Below, piece after piece: positions 16,254 to 25,456 of a DNA stretch of 64,000 nt. Position numbers and translations under genes: made by a program. Position 1 is the stretch's first letter, and every line of letters starts with the position of its first letter. This DNA comes from Paradevosia sp036499825 (lineage in GTDB: Bacteria; Pseudomonadota; Alphaproteobacteria; Rhizobiales; Devosiaceae), in NCBI GenBank assembly GCA_036499825.1, contig DASYCZ010000032.1, forward strand, positions 186,001 through 250,000, written 5' to 3'. A model generated the notes under the pieces. It was not told where the DNA came from, did no database searches, and saw only the letters and a program-made list of their open reading frames with translations.

Positions 16254-17906
16254 CTACATACCGCTATAGTTCGGCCCGCTGCCGCCTTCCGGCGGCACCC
16301 AGGTGATGTTCTGGGCCGGATCCTTGATGTCGCAGGTCTTGCAATGCACGCAGTTGGCGGCATGGATGCGGAACACCGGCGCTCCACCTTCCTCGGCTAT
16401 CTCATAGACGCCGGCCGGACAATAAAGCGGCGCCGGCTCGCCATAGCGCGGCAGGTTTTCCCTGATCGGCACCGCCGGGTCCTTGAGCCGCAGATGCACC
16501 GGCTGGTCCTCGTCATGGGCGAGGTTGGCGAGAAAGACCGAAGCCGAACGGTCGAACCGGGTCTTGCCGTCGGGACGGTCGTAGACGTGCGGCGTCACCT
16601 CGGACTTGGGCTTCAGCGCCTCGTAGTCGGCCTTGCGATGGGCGAGGGTGCCGAACAGCGACAGGCTGAACAGCTGGTTGGTCCACATGTCGAAGCCGCC
16701 AAGCAACACGCCCAGGATCGTGCCGAAACGGCCCCAGAGCGGCTTGACGTTGCGCACCGGTTTCAGCTCGGCGCCGATGCCGGTGGCGAGGATTTTTTCC
16801 TGCAGTCCGTTCAGCAGGTCATTGGCGCGGCCGGCGGCGATGGCTTCCGCCACCGCATCGGCGGCGCCGATGCCCGACAGCATGGCGTTATGGATGGCCT
16901 TGAGGCGCGGCGTATTCATGAAACCCGCGGCGCAGCCGATCAGCGCACCGCCCGGAAAGGCCACGTCGGGAATGGATTGCCAGCCGCCGGAGGTCAGCGC
17001 CCGCGCCCCATAACTCAGCCGCCGCGCCCCGGCGAGCAGCGGCGCGATGGATTTGTGCGTCTTGAAGCGCTGGAACTCGTCGAACGGCGACAGGGTGGGG
17101 TTCTCGTAATCGAGATGCACCACCAGCCCGAGGTAAATCTTCTGGTTCTCGGCGTGATAGCAGAAGCCGCCCCCGGAAGTGGCGTTGTCGAGCGGGAAAC
17201 CGAGATAATGCTCGATGCGGCCGGGATGGTGCCGGTCGGCGGCGATCTCCCAGACTTCCTTGATGCCGAGCCCGTATTTCTGTGGGCTTCTGCCGGCGGC
17301 AAGGTCGAAATCCCCGATGAGGCCCTTGGCCAGCGAGCCGCGCGCGCCCTCGGCGATCAGCGTATATTTTGCCAGGAGCGCAATGCCCTGCGCATAGCCG
17401 GCCTTGGGCTGGCCGTTATGATCGACGCCAAGATCGCCGGTGATGATGCCCTTGATGGCGCCGGCCTCGTCGGTCACCAGGTCGACAGCCGCCGTCATCG
17501 GGAAGATGTCGACGCCCAGCGCCACGGCCTGCTCGCCAAGCCAGCGGCAGAGATCGCCGAGGCTGGCGATGATGCCGTCCGGGCTCTTCATCAGCCTGGG
17601 CAGCACGAAATCGGGAAACGTGAAGCTGTGGTTCCTGGTCAGGAAATGGAACCGGTCCTCGGTGACGGCCGGTCCCACCGGTGCGCGCATCTGCCGCCAG
17701 TCCGGCAGCAGCATGTCGAGGCCCTTGGGATCAATCACCGCGCCCGAGACGATGTGACCGCCGACCTCGGCCGCCTTTTCGACCACGGTGACGGACAGTT
17801 CCGGGGCTTTCTGCTTCAGCCTGATGGCCGCCGCGAGCCCGGCGGGACCGGCGCCGACGATCACCACATCGGTGGAAAGGCTTTCGCGATCACCGGCAGT
17901 TGCCAT
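16254..17906 (-). CDS. Electron transfer flavoprotein-ubiquinone oxidoreductase
   Basis: ETF-QO passes electrons from ETF (fatty-acid and amino-acid dehydrogenases) to ubiquinone at the inner membrane. The 550-residue protein has the FAD-binding G-A-G-P-A-G near residue 18 and the matching E-V-G-G-H-I loop, a central ubiquinone/FAD region (S-G-G-W-Q-S-I-P and F-P-G-G-A-L-I-G-C-A-A-G-F), and the C-terminal 4Fe-4S ligands in Y-C-P-A-G-V-Y-E and N-C-V-H-C-K-T-C-D-I-K-D-P. All parts are present and length is normal. The ETF subunits are not in the window. It starts 73 bases from the divergent uracil glycosylase gene. Confidence 0.95.
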   Translation of the reverse strand: MATAGDRESLSTDVVIVGAGPAGLAAAIRLKQKAPELSVTVVEKAAEVGGHIVSGAVIDPKGLDMLLPDWRQMRAPVGPAVTEDRFHFLTRNHSFTFPDFVLPRLMKSPDGIIASLGDLCRWLGEQAVALGVDIFPMTAAVDLVTDEAGAIKGIITGDLGVDHNGQPKAGYAQGIALLAKYTLIAEGARGSLAKGLIGDFDLAAGRSPQKYGLGIKEVWEIAADRHHPGRIEHYLGFPLDNATSGGGFCYHAENQKIYLGLVVHLDYENPTLSPFDEFQRFKTHKSIAPLLAGARRLSYGARALTSGGWQSIPDVAFPGGALIGCAAGFMNTPRLKAIHNAMLSGIGAADAVAEAIAAGRANDLLNGLQEKILATGIGAELKPVRNVKPLWGRFGTILGVLLGGFDMWTNQLFSLSLFGTLAHRKADYEALKPKSEVTPHVYDRPDGKTRFDRSASVFLANLAHDEDQPVHLRLKDPAVPIRENLPRYGEPAPLYCPAGVYEIAEEGGAPVFRIHAANCVHCKTCDIKDPAQNITWVPPEGGSGPNYSGM

Positions 17907-17979
17907 GGAAACGATCCAATTTCAGGTGAGGGGTTCTGGGCGCTGGCAGCGCCGGAAGGGCTGTGACATAACAGAGATC

Positions 17980-18804
17980 ATGACTGAAAATCGACCGCTA
18001 AATGACGCCGAAATGCTCGCGGCGCTTGACTGGTATCGCGCCGTCGGCGTCGATCTGGCGGTCGGTGAAGAGCCTGTCGATCGCTTCGCGCAGACCCAGC
18101 CGGTGCGCCTCAGGACCACCGAGCCGGCGCCCGTGGCCGCAATGGCGCCCCAGGCCATGGCGCCTGTGGCGACCGCCGCCGGCCTCAATGCCGATCCATC
18201 CGAGGCCCGGGCGCTGGCGGCCTCGGCCCGGAGTCTTGATGAACTGCGCGGCCTGATGCAGGCCTATGACGGCTGCGCGCTGAAACTGCGCGCCACGCAA
18301 CTGGCCTTTTCGGATGGCAACCCCGAAGCCGACATCATGTTGATCGGCGAAGCCCCGGGTGCCGAAGAGGACCGGCTGGGCAAGCCGTTCGTCGGCCGCT
18401 CCGGGCAATTGCTCGATCGCATGCTGGCCGCCATCGGCCTCGATCGAAGCAAGGTCTATATCGCCAACACCGTGCCCTGGCGGCCGCCCGGCAACCGGAC
18501 GCCGACGCCGGAAGAAATCGCCCTCTGCCTGCCGTTTCTCCATCGCCAGATCGCCCTGGTGGCCCCCAGCCTCATCGTCACGCTGGGTGGTCCGGCTATG
18601 CAGACCGTGTTCCAGACCTCGGCCGGCATCCTCAAATCGCGCGGACAGTGGCGCGATCTGACGGTGGGCACCCATTCGGTTAAAGCCATGCCGACCTTGC
18701 ATCCCGCCTATCTTTTGCGCCAGCCTTTACAGAAACATCAAGCATGGCGCGATATGCTGTCGCTCAAAGCCATGATCGAAAAACAACAGGCTGCAGTGGT
18801 CTGA
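17980..18804 (+). CDS. Family-4-like uracil-DNA glycosylase with incomplete Fe-S ligand set
   Basis: This enzyme family removes uracil from DNA. The 274-residue protein has an N-terminal Ala/Pro-rich extension of about 85 residues, then motif A G-E-A-P-G-A-E-E-D-R-L-G-K-P-F-V-G-R-S-G-Q, the segment W-R-P-P-G-N-R-T-P-T, and motif B H-P-A-Y-L-L-R. Of the four cysteines that bind the 4Fe-4S cluster in classical family 4, two are kept (C99 and C183) and two are replaced (K102 in C-A-L-K, and W167 in P-W-R-P-P), with the normal spacing. This seems to be a feature of the alphaproteobacterial group, and suggests no cluster. Activity on uracil is inferred from motifs A and B. Confidence 0.85.
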   Translation: MTENRPLNDAEMLAALDWYRAVGVDLAVGEEPVDRFAQTQPVRLRTTEPAPVAAMAPQAMAPVATAAGLNADPSEARALAASARSLDELRGLMQAYDGCALKLRATQLAFSDGNPEADIMLIGEAPGAEEDRLGKPFVGRSGQLLDRMLAAIGLDRSKVYIANTVPWRPPGNRTPTPEEIALCLPFLHRQIALVAPSLIVTLGGPAMQTVFQTSAGILKSRGQWRDLTVGTHSVKAMPTLHPAYLLRQPLQKHQAWRDMLSLKAMIEKQQAAVV

Positions 18805-18870
18805 GGAGGCCTCCGGCACTTCGCTTGCGAGCGAGACCGGCGCTGCAGCACTCGGCAACAGGAACGACCG

Positions 18871-20148
18871 ATGTCTTCCGTCGTCAAGATTTACGCGCTT
18901 TTTCTCGGCTCCTGCTTCCTGATGTTCGGAGGCGGTCTGCAGGGACTCTTATTGTCGGTGCGGGGGGCCGAGGAGCACTTCTCGCTGCTGGCGCTGGGCC
19001 TCATCGGTACCGGCTGGTCGGTCGGGTTCGTTACCGGCTCCATCACGGTCCCGATGCTGGTCAAGCGCGTCGGCCATATCCGCGCCTATTCGGTGATGGC
19101 TGCCGTGGGCACCATCACCATCCTGCTCAACCTGCTGTGGATCAACGATGTCGGCTGGATCGTACTGCGCGCGCTGTCGGGCTTCTGTTTCGCCGGCGCC
19201 GCCATGGTGGTCGAAAGCTGGCTCAACGAGGTGGCCGACAACAAGAACCGCGGCACTATCTTTTCCATCTATGTAACGCTGAACCTGGCTGCCTCGACGC
19301 TGGGGCAGCTGGCCATGTCGCTGACCGGCGTCACGAGCTTTTTGCCCTTCGTCATCGGTGCCATCAGCTTCATCTGCGCCGTGCTGCCCACAGCGCTTAC
19401 CTCGACCCCGCAGCCACGCCCGCTGGCTTCAGCCAAACTCGACGTGGTGCTGCTCTATAAGACATCGCCAGTGGCGGTGATCGCCGCTTTCGCCGTCGGC
19501 ATGGCCAACGGCACCTTCGGCACGCTGGCGCCCGTTTATGGTTACGCCCAGGGGCTCAATGCTTCAGAGATTGCGCTGCTGATCTCGGTGACTGCAATTC
19601 TGGGGGCCTGCGCGCAAATACCCTGCGGCCGCCTTTCCGACCGCATCGACCGCCGTTGGGTGCTGGTCGGCCTCGGCGTACTCGGCGCCCTTGTGGGGCT
19701 CGTCATGGTGACGTTCAATCCCGGTCCCGGCATCGCGCTGTTCGTGCTGTTCGGCATCTATGGCTTTGCCGCCAATCCGCTCTATGCCATCGCCGTCGCG
19801 CATGCCAACGACTTCACCCGCGATGGCAGTTTCGCCCGCGTGGCCGGCGGCATGCTGCTGGTGATGGGCATCGGCCTCGCCATCGGCCCCGCCGTCGCGG
19901 CGCTGGTGATGAATATCTACAAGCCCGTCGGCCTGTTCTTCGTCACCGCAACCTTCCATGGCGGCCTGGCGCTGATCGCCTTCCTGCGCATGCGGGTTCG
20001 CCCGGTGCGCGACGCGCATGGCCGCGTACGTTTCCGCGCCATGGGGGCTGACAAGGTCGTGACCCCGGAAACTGTTGCGCTGGACCCGCGCGCTGATAGT
20101 GATATCGAACAGGACCGTGTGCCGGAGAAAGCAGATGTTCAAGGCTGA
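18871..20148 (+). CDS. MFS transporter
   Basis: This is a 12-helix major facilitator superfamily permease of 425 residues; the substrate cannot be told from the sequence. The family loop between helices 2 and 3 is recognisable (V-K-R-V-G-H-I-R-A-Y) and a second copy between helices 8 and 9 reads G-R-L-S-D-R-I-D-R-R-W-V. Charged residues are confined to the loops and the C-terminal 40 residues, which are hydrophilic. The moaB gene overlaps its last 14 bases, so the two are translationally linked. It resembles the YcaD-like branch. Confidence 0.85.
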   Translation: MSSVVKIYALFLGSCFLMFGGGLQGLLLSVRGAEEHFSLLALGLIGTGWSVGFVTGSITVPMLVKRVGHIRAYSVMAAVGTITILLNLLWINDVGWIVLRALSGFCFAGAAMVVESWLNEVADNKNRGTIFSIYVTLNLAASTLGQLAMSLTGVTSFLPFVIGAISFICAVLPTALTSTPQPRPLASAKLDVVLLYKTSPVAVIAAFAVGMANGTFGTLAPVYGYAQGLNASEIALLISVTAILGACAQIPCGRLSDRIDRRWVLVGLGVLGALVGLVMVTFNPGPGIALFVLFGIYGFAANPLYAIAVAHANDFTRDGSFARVAGGMLLVMGIGLAIGPAVAALVMNIYKPVGLFFVTATFHGGLALIAFLRMRVRPVRDAHGRVRFRAMGADKVVTPETVALDPRADSDIEQDRVPEKADVQG

Positions 20149-20704
20149 GCGCGATGACAAGCGCGAGTTCATTCCATTATCGTTTTTCATTATTGCCATG
20201 TCGGATACCCGTACGCTCGAAGACGATACCAGCGGCCAGTTGCTGGCCGAAATGATCGAGGCGGACGGCCACCATGTGGTCGATCGTGCGGTGATCCCCG
20301 ATGTCGTCCACCAGATCCGCAACCGCATCGAGGGCATCGTCACCGATCCCCATGTCGATGTGATCATCACCACGGGCGGCACCGGCTTTACTGGTCGCGA
20401 CGTGACGCCCGAAGCCATCGAGCCGCTGTTCGACAAGCGCATGGAAGGCTTCTCGGTGCTCTTTCATCAGTATTCGGCCGGGACCGTGGGCACCTCCACC
20501 ATCCAGTCGCGCGCCACTGCCGGTCTCATCGGCAAGACCTTCGTGTTCTGCCTCCCCGGTTCGCGCGGCGCCTGCCGCGACGCCTGGCAGGGCATCCTGC
20601 GCCACCAGCTCGACTATCGGACCAAGCCCTGCAACTTCGTCGAGATCATGCCGCGCTTGCAGGAACACCTGAAACACCACGATGCCGAGGCAGCCTCCAG
20701 CTAG
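20135..20704 (+). CDS. moaB: Molybdenum cofactor biosynthesis protein MoaB
   Basis: MoaB/MogA proteins adenylylate molybdopterin before molybdate insertion. The 189-residue protein has the family motif T-T-G-G-T-G-F-T-G-R-D-V-T-P-E-A and the later P-G-S-R-G-A-C-R-D-A-W. The ATG at 20135 has GGAGAAA just ahead and overlaps the end of the MFS gene. It is adjacent to no other molybdenum gene here, so the cofactor step is assigned from sequence only. Confidence 0.9.
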   Translation: MFKAERDDKREFIPLSFFIIAMSDTRTLEDDTSGQLLAEMIEADGHHVVDRAVIPDVVHQIRNRIEGIVTDPHVDVIITTGGTGFTGRDVTPEAIEPLFDKRMEGFSVLFHQYSAGTVGTSTIQSRATAGLIGKTFVFCLPGSRGACRDAWQGILRHQLDYRTKPCNFVEIMPRLQEHLKHHDAEAASS

Positions 20705-20718
20705 CCGCCGCACCAACC

Positions 20719-20806
20719 GTCATTCCGGCGCAGGTCGGCCGGAAGCCATATCCATGAGGCGCCGGTGCGTCGGGCGTGTGGGGAGCGCCTCCCATTATCC
20801 CGACGC
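20719..20806. repeat. Second eroded copy of the 98-bp palindromic element
   Basis: The sequence starts gtcattccggcgcagg, as at 1763, then diverges through an insertion and ends in a weak inverted match (cattatcccgac). It fills most of the 211-base gap between moaB and the radical SAM gene. Confidence 0.55.
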
Positions 20807-20915
20807 GCTCTCCGCTTCGCTATTCTTAATGTTCTTGTTTCGTTCTCATGCAACTGCTACCTTTACGGCACGTTACTGAAGCAGTGATTCCGCTGCTTTC
20901 AGCAGGAGAACGAAC

Positions 20916-22064
20916 ATGGCCCTCTATCAGGCTCCCTCCTTCGAAGCACTTGAGAAGCTGTCCCGGACGCGCGACGCCGACCTGACGCGGCGTCAGCTCG
21001 TCGATCCGGCGCGCAACCGCGGTCGTGGCGCCCAGACCAATGCGACGGGCCGGTTCGAAACCCAGACGCGCGTCGAGATCGATGACGGCTGGAACAATGT
21101 CGATCCGCTGCCGGTATTCGAGACCATCGAGCATATCGAGCGCGCCAAGACCGTCATCGCCCGTAACGACAGTCCCGATATCGGCTTCGACCGCTCGATC
21201 AATCCGTATCGCGGCTGCGAGCATGGCTGCACCTATTGCTTCGCGCGCCCGACGCATGCCTATCTGGGCCATTCCGCCGGCCTTGATTTCGAGCGCGATA
21301 TTTATGTGAAGGTGAATGCCGCCGAAGCGCTGAAGGCCGAGATTTCGGCGCCGCGCTACAAGGTGCGCCCCATCGCTATCGGCACCAATACCGACCCCTA
21401 CCAGCCGGCCGAGCGCAAGCACAAGATCATGCGGGAAATCCTCAAGGTCCTGCTCGAAGCCCGGCATCCGGTGACCATCGTCACCAAATCGGCGCTGGTG
21501 GTGCGCGACCTCGATATTCTCACCGAAATGGCCAAGCTCGGTCTGGTGCGCGTGACCTTGTCGATCACCACCATGGACCACAAGCTCAGCCGGCTGATGG
21601 AGCCGCGGGCCTCGACGCCGGCCAAGCGCCTGGAAGCCATCAAGCTGCTGTCGGAATCGGGTGTGCCCACCTCCGTCAATGCCGCCCCGATGATCCCGGC
21701 GATCAACGACATGGAACTGGAGCGCATCCTCGATGCCGCCGCCGCCCAGGGCGCAACCTCGGCCGGTATGATCCTGCTCCGCCTGCCTGGAGAAGTGCGC
21801 GAGATCTTCCGCGAATGGCTGTTGCGGCATTTTCCCGACCGCGTGCGGCATGTGCTCAGCCTCGTCCGCGACACCCGTGGCGGCAAGGACAACGATCCGC
21901 GCTTCGGTTCCCGCTTCACCGGGGAGGGGCCCTATGCGGTGCTGCTACGCCAGCGCTTCGACAAGGCCGTCGAGCGCTACGGCCTCAACCAGAAATCGCC
22001 CCCGCTCCGGACCGACCTGTTTGCCCCGGTGAAACAGGAAGACCGGCAGTTGAATCTGTTCTGA
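20916..22064 (+). CDS. PA0069-family radical SAM protein
   Basis: This is a radical SAM enzyme of 382 residues in the SplB-related group often named PA0069-like; substrate unknown. The cluster motif is C101-x3-C105-x2-C108 in Y-R-G-C-E-H-G-C-T-Y-C-F-A-R-P-T-H. Other shared features are the N-terminal G-R-G-A-Q-T-N, the I-G-T-N-T-D-P-Y-Q-P-A-E and T-K-S-A-L-V-V-R-D. It is not spore photoproduct lyase, since the organism is not expected to form spores and the SplB C-terminal cysteine is not evident. The ATG at 20916 is preceded by AGGAGA. It stands alone as a transcription unit. Confidence 0.88.
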   Translation: MALYQAPSFEALEKLSRTRDADLTRRQLVDPARNRGRGAQTNATGRFETQTRVEIDDGWNNVDPLPVFETIEHIERAKTVIARNDSPDIGFDRSINPYRGCEHGCTYCFARPTHAYLGHSAGLDFERDIYVKVNAAEALKAEISAPRYKVRPIAIGTNTDPYQPAERKHKIMREILKVLLEARHPVTIVTKSALVVRDLDILTEMAKLGLVRVTLSITTMDHKLSRLMEPRASTPAKRLEAIKLLSESGVPTSVNAAPMIPAINDMELERILDAAAAQGATSAGMILLRLPGEVREIFREWLLRHFPDRVRHVLSLVRDTRGGKDNDPRFGSRFTGEGPYAVLLRQRFDKAVERYGLNQKSPPLRTDLFAPVKQEDRQLNLF

Positions 22065-22097
22065 GGCATCGGACATCACCAGACTGGCATGCCCTTC

Positions 22098-22128
22098 GCG
22101 CCTGCGGCCCCTCGATCGCCGCAGGCGC
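22098..22128 (+). terminator. GC-rich hairpin after the radical SAM gene
   Basis: An 11-bp perfect stem (gcgcctgcggc / gccgcaggcgc) with a 9-base loop lies 34 bases past the stop codon. No T-run follows directly, so termination is possible but unproven. Confidence 0.4.
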
Positions 22129-22239
22129 ATCGTGTGTTGCGTGGGGAAGTTTTTCGCTCTCTGGTCATGCGCACGGCAGTTGTCGCAAGCCCTGCCTCGC
22201 GGAATAGTGTGCTCTTGGGTTGTCACTACTTCGGCGCTG

Positions 22240-22255
22240 AGTACGTATCCGTACT
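22240..22255. promoter_or_regulatory. Inverted repeat upstream of the histidine kinase
   Basis: AGTACG-N4-CGTACT, a perfect 6-bp inverted repeat, lies about 75 bases before the kinase start and could be an operator. A second weaker pair (cgccg / cggcg) flanks 22299-22308 closer to the start. No promoter consensus is convincing. Confidence 0.35.
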
Positions 22256-22328
22256 GAATTCTGCGACTGCTTCCGGATGACACATCCTGTCACGCCGTAT
22301 AGCGTATCGGCGTAACAGGGTTCGTCTT

Positions 22329-23504
22329 ATGCCTCATGATTTCCAGGACGATATCGATGCCGTCAACCGCATCGATGCGGTCACGACTATTCTCGACGTA
22401 GTCTGTCGCACAACCGGCATGGGCTTCGCGGCGGTGGCGCGCGTAACGGACGAGCGCTGGATCGCCTGTCAGGTGCTCGATAAGATTGCCTTCGGTCTCG
22501 TGCCGGGCGGTGAGCTTGAGGTTGCCACCACCATCTGCGACGAAATCCGGCAGTCCGGCGAGGCTGTGATCATCGATCATGTCGCCGAGGACGAGGTCTT
22601 TTGCGGCCATCACACGCCGGCCATGTACGGCTTCCAGAGCTATATTTCGATGCCGATCATCCGGCAGGACGGCAGTTTCTTCGGCACCCTGTGCGCCATC
22701 GATCCCAAGCCGGCGCGGCTCAAAAATCCTGAGACAATCGGCATGTTCCGGCTCTTTGCCGAACTGATCGCATCGCAACTCGATGCCAATGACCGGATAA
22801 GCGCTATCGAGGGCCGTCTCGAAGACGAGCGCAAGATCTCCGAGTTGCGCGATCAATTCATCGCGGTACTTGGGCACGACCTGCGCAATCCCCTGGCCTC
22901 GGTTGGTGCCGGGGTCCGCATGCTGGCGCGCGCGCCGCTGGATGAGAAGTCCAGAAATATCGTCACCCTGGTGCAGAGCAGCCTGCTGCGCATGAACGGC
23001 CTGATTGACAATATTCTGGATTTTGCCCGAGGCCGGCTGGGCGAGGGCATCGTGCTCGAAGTCAGTGAAAATCAATCGCTGGAGGCGGCATTGCGCCAGG
23101 TGATCGATGAATTGAAGTCGGTCAGCCCCGACCGTGTCATCAAGGAGCAATTGCGCATAGATGATCCGGTCCAGGCCGATGCGGGACGTATTGCCCAGCT
23201 GGTTTCCAATCTGCTCGGCAATGCCCTGACCCACGGCGCGGTAGATGCGCCGGTGGGCGTCGAAGCCATGACCCGCGATGGTGTCTTCGAAATTTCGATC
23301 ACCAATGCGGGCGACCCGATTCCGGCCGCCGAAATGGATGGGTTGTTCGAGCCCTTCTCGCGCGGCAAGGTGCGGCCAAACCAGCAGGGCCTGGGTCTTG
23401 GCCTCTACATCGCCTCCGAAATCGCACGGGCGCACCGCGGCACCCTCAGCGCGGAATCGAACAGCGAACGGACGCGCTTCACCTTCCGCATGCCGGCCGG
23501 CTGA
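22329..23504 (+). CDS. GAF-domain sensor histidine kinase
   Basis: This is a soluble two-component sensor kinase of 391 residues. A GAF domain occupies about residues 15-155, the HisKA dimerisation helix carries the phospho-acceptor H183 in V-L-G-H-D-L-R-N-P-L-A-S, and the ATPase domain shows the N box (Q-L-V-S-N-L-L-G-N-A-L-T-H-G), and G boxes (G-L-G-L-G-L-Y-I-A). No membrane segment is present, so the signal is cytoplasmic; what the GAF domain binds is unknown. No response regulator gene is adjacent, so it is an orphan kinase. It converges with the polyprenyl synthase gene, 3 bases apart. Confidence 0.9.
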   Translation: MPHDFQDDIDAVNRIDAVTTILDVVCRTTGMGFAAVARVTDERWIACQVLDKIAFGLVPGGELEVATTICDEIRQSGEAVIIDHVAEDEVFCGHHTPAMYGFQSYISMPIIRQDGSFFGTLCAIDPKPARLKNPETIGMFRLFAELIASQLDANDRISAIEGRLEDERKISELRDQFIAVLGHDLRNPLASVGAGVRMLARAPLDEKSRNIVTLVQSSLLRMNGLIDNILDFARGRLGEGIVLEVSENQSLEAALRQVIDELKSVSPDRVIKEQLRIDDPVQADAGRIAQLVSNLLGNALTHGAVDAPVGVEAMTRDGVFEISITNAGDPIPAAEMDGLFEPFSRGKVRPNQQGLGLGLYIASEIARAHRGTLSAESNSERTRFTFRMPAG

Positions 23505-23507
23505 CGA

Positions 23508-24524
23508 TCAGTAGGCGCGGGCCACGCTGAATTCGGCGACTTCGCCGAGCAGGTTGCGCATTTCGGAGACCGGCAGGCCGCGCAGCGCTTCGCGCGCCGC
23601 CCGCGCATGGGCGTTGGCCTTGTCGACAGTGCGGCTCAACGTCTTGTGGCGGTCGAGGATGCTGACCACCTGGGCGAGCTGTGCATCGGAGGCTTCGGCA
23701 TCGCCGAGCGCCGCCGCAATGGTTTCCCGCTCCGCCGCCGAGCCATCGGCAAGCGCCAAAATGATCGGCAGCGTCATCTTGCCCTCGCGCAGGTCGTCGC
23801 CGATGTTCTTGCCCATCGTGCCGCTTTCGCCGCGATAATCGAGGACGTCGTCGACAAGCTGGAAAGCCCGGCCGAGTTCGACCCCATAGGCGCGCAGCGC
23901 CGCCCGGCCCGTGGCGTCTGCGCCGCCCACCATGGCGCCGACTTCAGCCGCAGCCTCGAACAGCGTCGCCGTCTTGGCGTGGATCACCGCATCATATTCT
24001 TCTGCCGTGGTGGTGAGATCGCCGGCCTTGGCGAGCTGGAACACTTCGCCCTCGGCCATTGTCGCGGCGGCCCGCGCCAGAACGCCGAGCGCCTCGATAT
24101 CCTTGGTCTCCACCATCATCATGAAGGCCTGGCCGAGAAGGAAGTCGCCCACCAGAACGCTCGCCTGGTTGCCCCACACCATGCGCGCCGCCGGCTTGCC
24201 GCGCCTGAGATCGCTCTCGTCGACCACGTCGTCGTGCAGTAGCGTTGCATTGTGCATGAACTCGACGGCTGCGGCGAAATTGACATGCGCGCCCTGCGAT
24301 TGGCCGAACAGTTCGGCTGCCGCCACCGTCAGCATGGGGCGCAGGCGCTTGCCGCCGGCATCGATCAGGTAACGCGCCAGCTCGGGAACCATATCGACAT
24401 GGGAATCGGCGCGCTCCAGGATCAGCGCGTTGACTTTGCCCATCTCGGTCCGTGTTGCCGCGACCAGCCGGTCCATGGCATTGGCGCTTGACTGGTCCTG
24501 TACTGCTGTTGCCGATAGGGCCAT
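23508..24524 (-). CDS. ispB: Long-chain polyprenyl diphosphate synthase
   Basis: This enzyme builds the all-trans prenyl chain of ubiquinone from IPP. Both aspartate-rich motifs are present: L-L-H-D-D-V-V-D-E-S-D-L-R-R-G and F-Q-L-V-D-D-V-L-D-Y-R-G, with the G-G-K-R-L-R-P motif near the N-terminus. The start M-A-L-S-A-T-A at 24524 gives 338 residues; a start 13 codons upstream is possible. Chain length (octa or deca) cannot be read reliably; alphaproteobacteria usually make ubiquinone-10. It is divergent from the tRNA methylase gene. Confidence 0.9.
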   Translation of the reverse strand: MALSATAVQDQSSANAMDRLVAATRTEMGKVNALILERADSHVDMVPELARYLIDAGGKRLRPMLTVAAAELFGQSQGAHVNFAAAVEFMHNATLLHDDVVDESDLRRGKPAARMVWGNQASVLVGDFLLGQAFMMMVETKDIEALGVLARAAATMAEGEVFQLAKAGDLTTTAEEYDAVIHAKTATLFEAAAEVGAMVGGADATGRAALRAYGVELGRAFQLVDDVLDYRGESGTMGKNIGDDLREGKMTLPIILALADGSAAERETIAAALGDAEASDAQLAQVVSILDRHKTLSRTVDKANAHARAAREALRGLPVSEMRNLLGEVAEFSVARAY

Positions 24525-24602
24525 GCTGTTCTCGTGTTTGCCGTATTGTCCGGCAATAGTCATTGAGCCGGGCCAGCGGCGTTATATGCTGCCGCAACGA
24601 CC

Positions 24603-25406
24603 ATGGAAACCCGCCTTGAGCCAGCGATGTCCGTAGACCAGCCCACTGAACTTGTAAAACAGCAAACGCCGACACGCGATGCCTTTTTGGGCGGTCGCCT
24701 CAATGTGTCGCAACCGGGCAACGGCTTCCGGGCAGGGCTCGATTCGGTGATTCTGGGCACCTCTGTGGATCCCGCCGGTACCAGCCTGCTCGATCTGGGG
24801 GCCGGGGTGGGCACCGCGTCGCTGGTGGCGCTGGCGACCGACGAAGGGCGCAGCGCCGTGCTCATCGATGATGATCGCGAAGCCCTGGCGCTTGCCGCGC
24901 ATAATATCTCCCTCAATGGCTTTGCGGGCCGCGCCACCGTTCTCGAACTCGATGTGACCGCCAAGGGGGCCGTCCGTGAAGCCACGGGGCTTCGCCGCGA
25001 AGCCTATGCCAGCGTCATCGCCAATCCGCCCTTCTTCGACCAGGGCACCAGGGCCGCGGCGCCTTCACGCGCCGCAGCGCGTCATATGGACGAAGCCTCC
25101 CTCGATCGCTGGGCCAAGACCGCAGCCGCCCATGTGGCGCCGGGTGGCGAGGTCATCTTCATCCATCTGGCGGCCACTTTGCCGGCGCTGCTCGCCGTCC
25201 TCGGCAGCCGATTGGGCGCACTGACCGTATTGCCTCTGGCGCCGCGCCCCGGCGAGGCAGCCAGCCGCGTGCTGGTGCGCGGCATCAAAGCCTCGCGCGC
25301 CCCCATGCGCCTCCTGGCCACGCGTGTGCTACATGAGGCGGAGGGCAGGGCATTCGCCCCGGAATTCGAGGCGATATTCCGCGGCACCGGCCGGCTGGTC
25401 TGGTAA
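24603..25406 (+). CDS. TrmN6-like tRNA1(Val) adenine N6-methyltransferase
   Basis: This is a class I AdoMet methyltransferase of 267 residues, similar to the TrmN6/YfiC group that methylates A37 of tRNA-Val. The N-terminal T-R-D-A-F-L-G-G-R-L-N-V-S-Q-P, the AdoMet site L-D-L-G-A-G-V-G and the catalytic N-P-P-F in V-I-A-N-P-P-F-F-D-Q-G-T are clear. An alternative ATG lies 8 codons downstream at 24627. The family also includes other small-molecule or protein N-methylases, so the tRNA substrate is inferred. Confidence 0.82.
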   Translation: METRLEPAMSVDQPTELVKQQTPTRDAFLGGRLNVSQPGNGFRAGLDSVILGTSVDPAGTSLLDLGAGVGTASLVALATDEGRSAVLIDDDREALALAAHNISLNGFAGRATVLELDVTAKGAVREATGLRREAYASVIANPPFFDQGTRAAAPSRAAARHMDEASLDRWAKTAAAHVAPGGEVIFIHLAATLPALLAVLGSRLGALTVLPLAPRPGEAASRVLVRGIKASRAPMRLLATRVLHEAEGRAFAPEFEAIFRGTGRLVW

Positions 25407-25456
25407 TTGCGAGCCTGCCCGATTACATCAGCGGCGACAAATCGCCGGGAGAGAGC

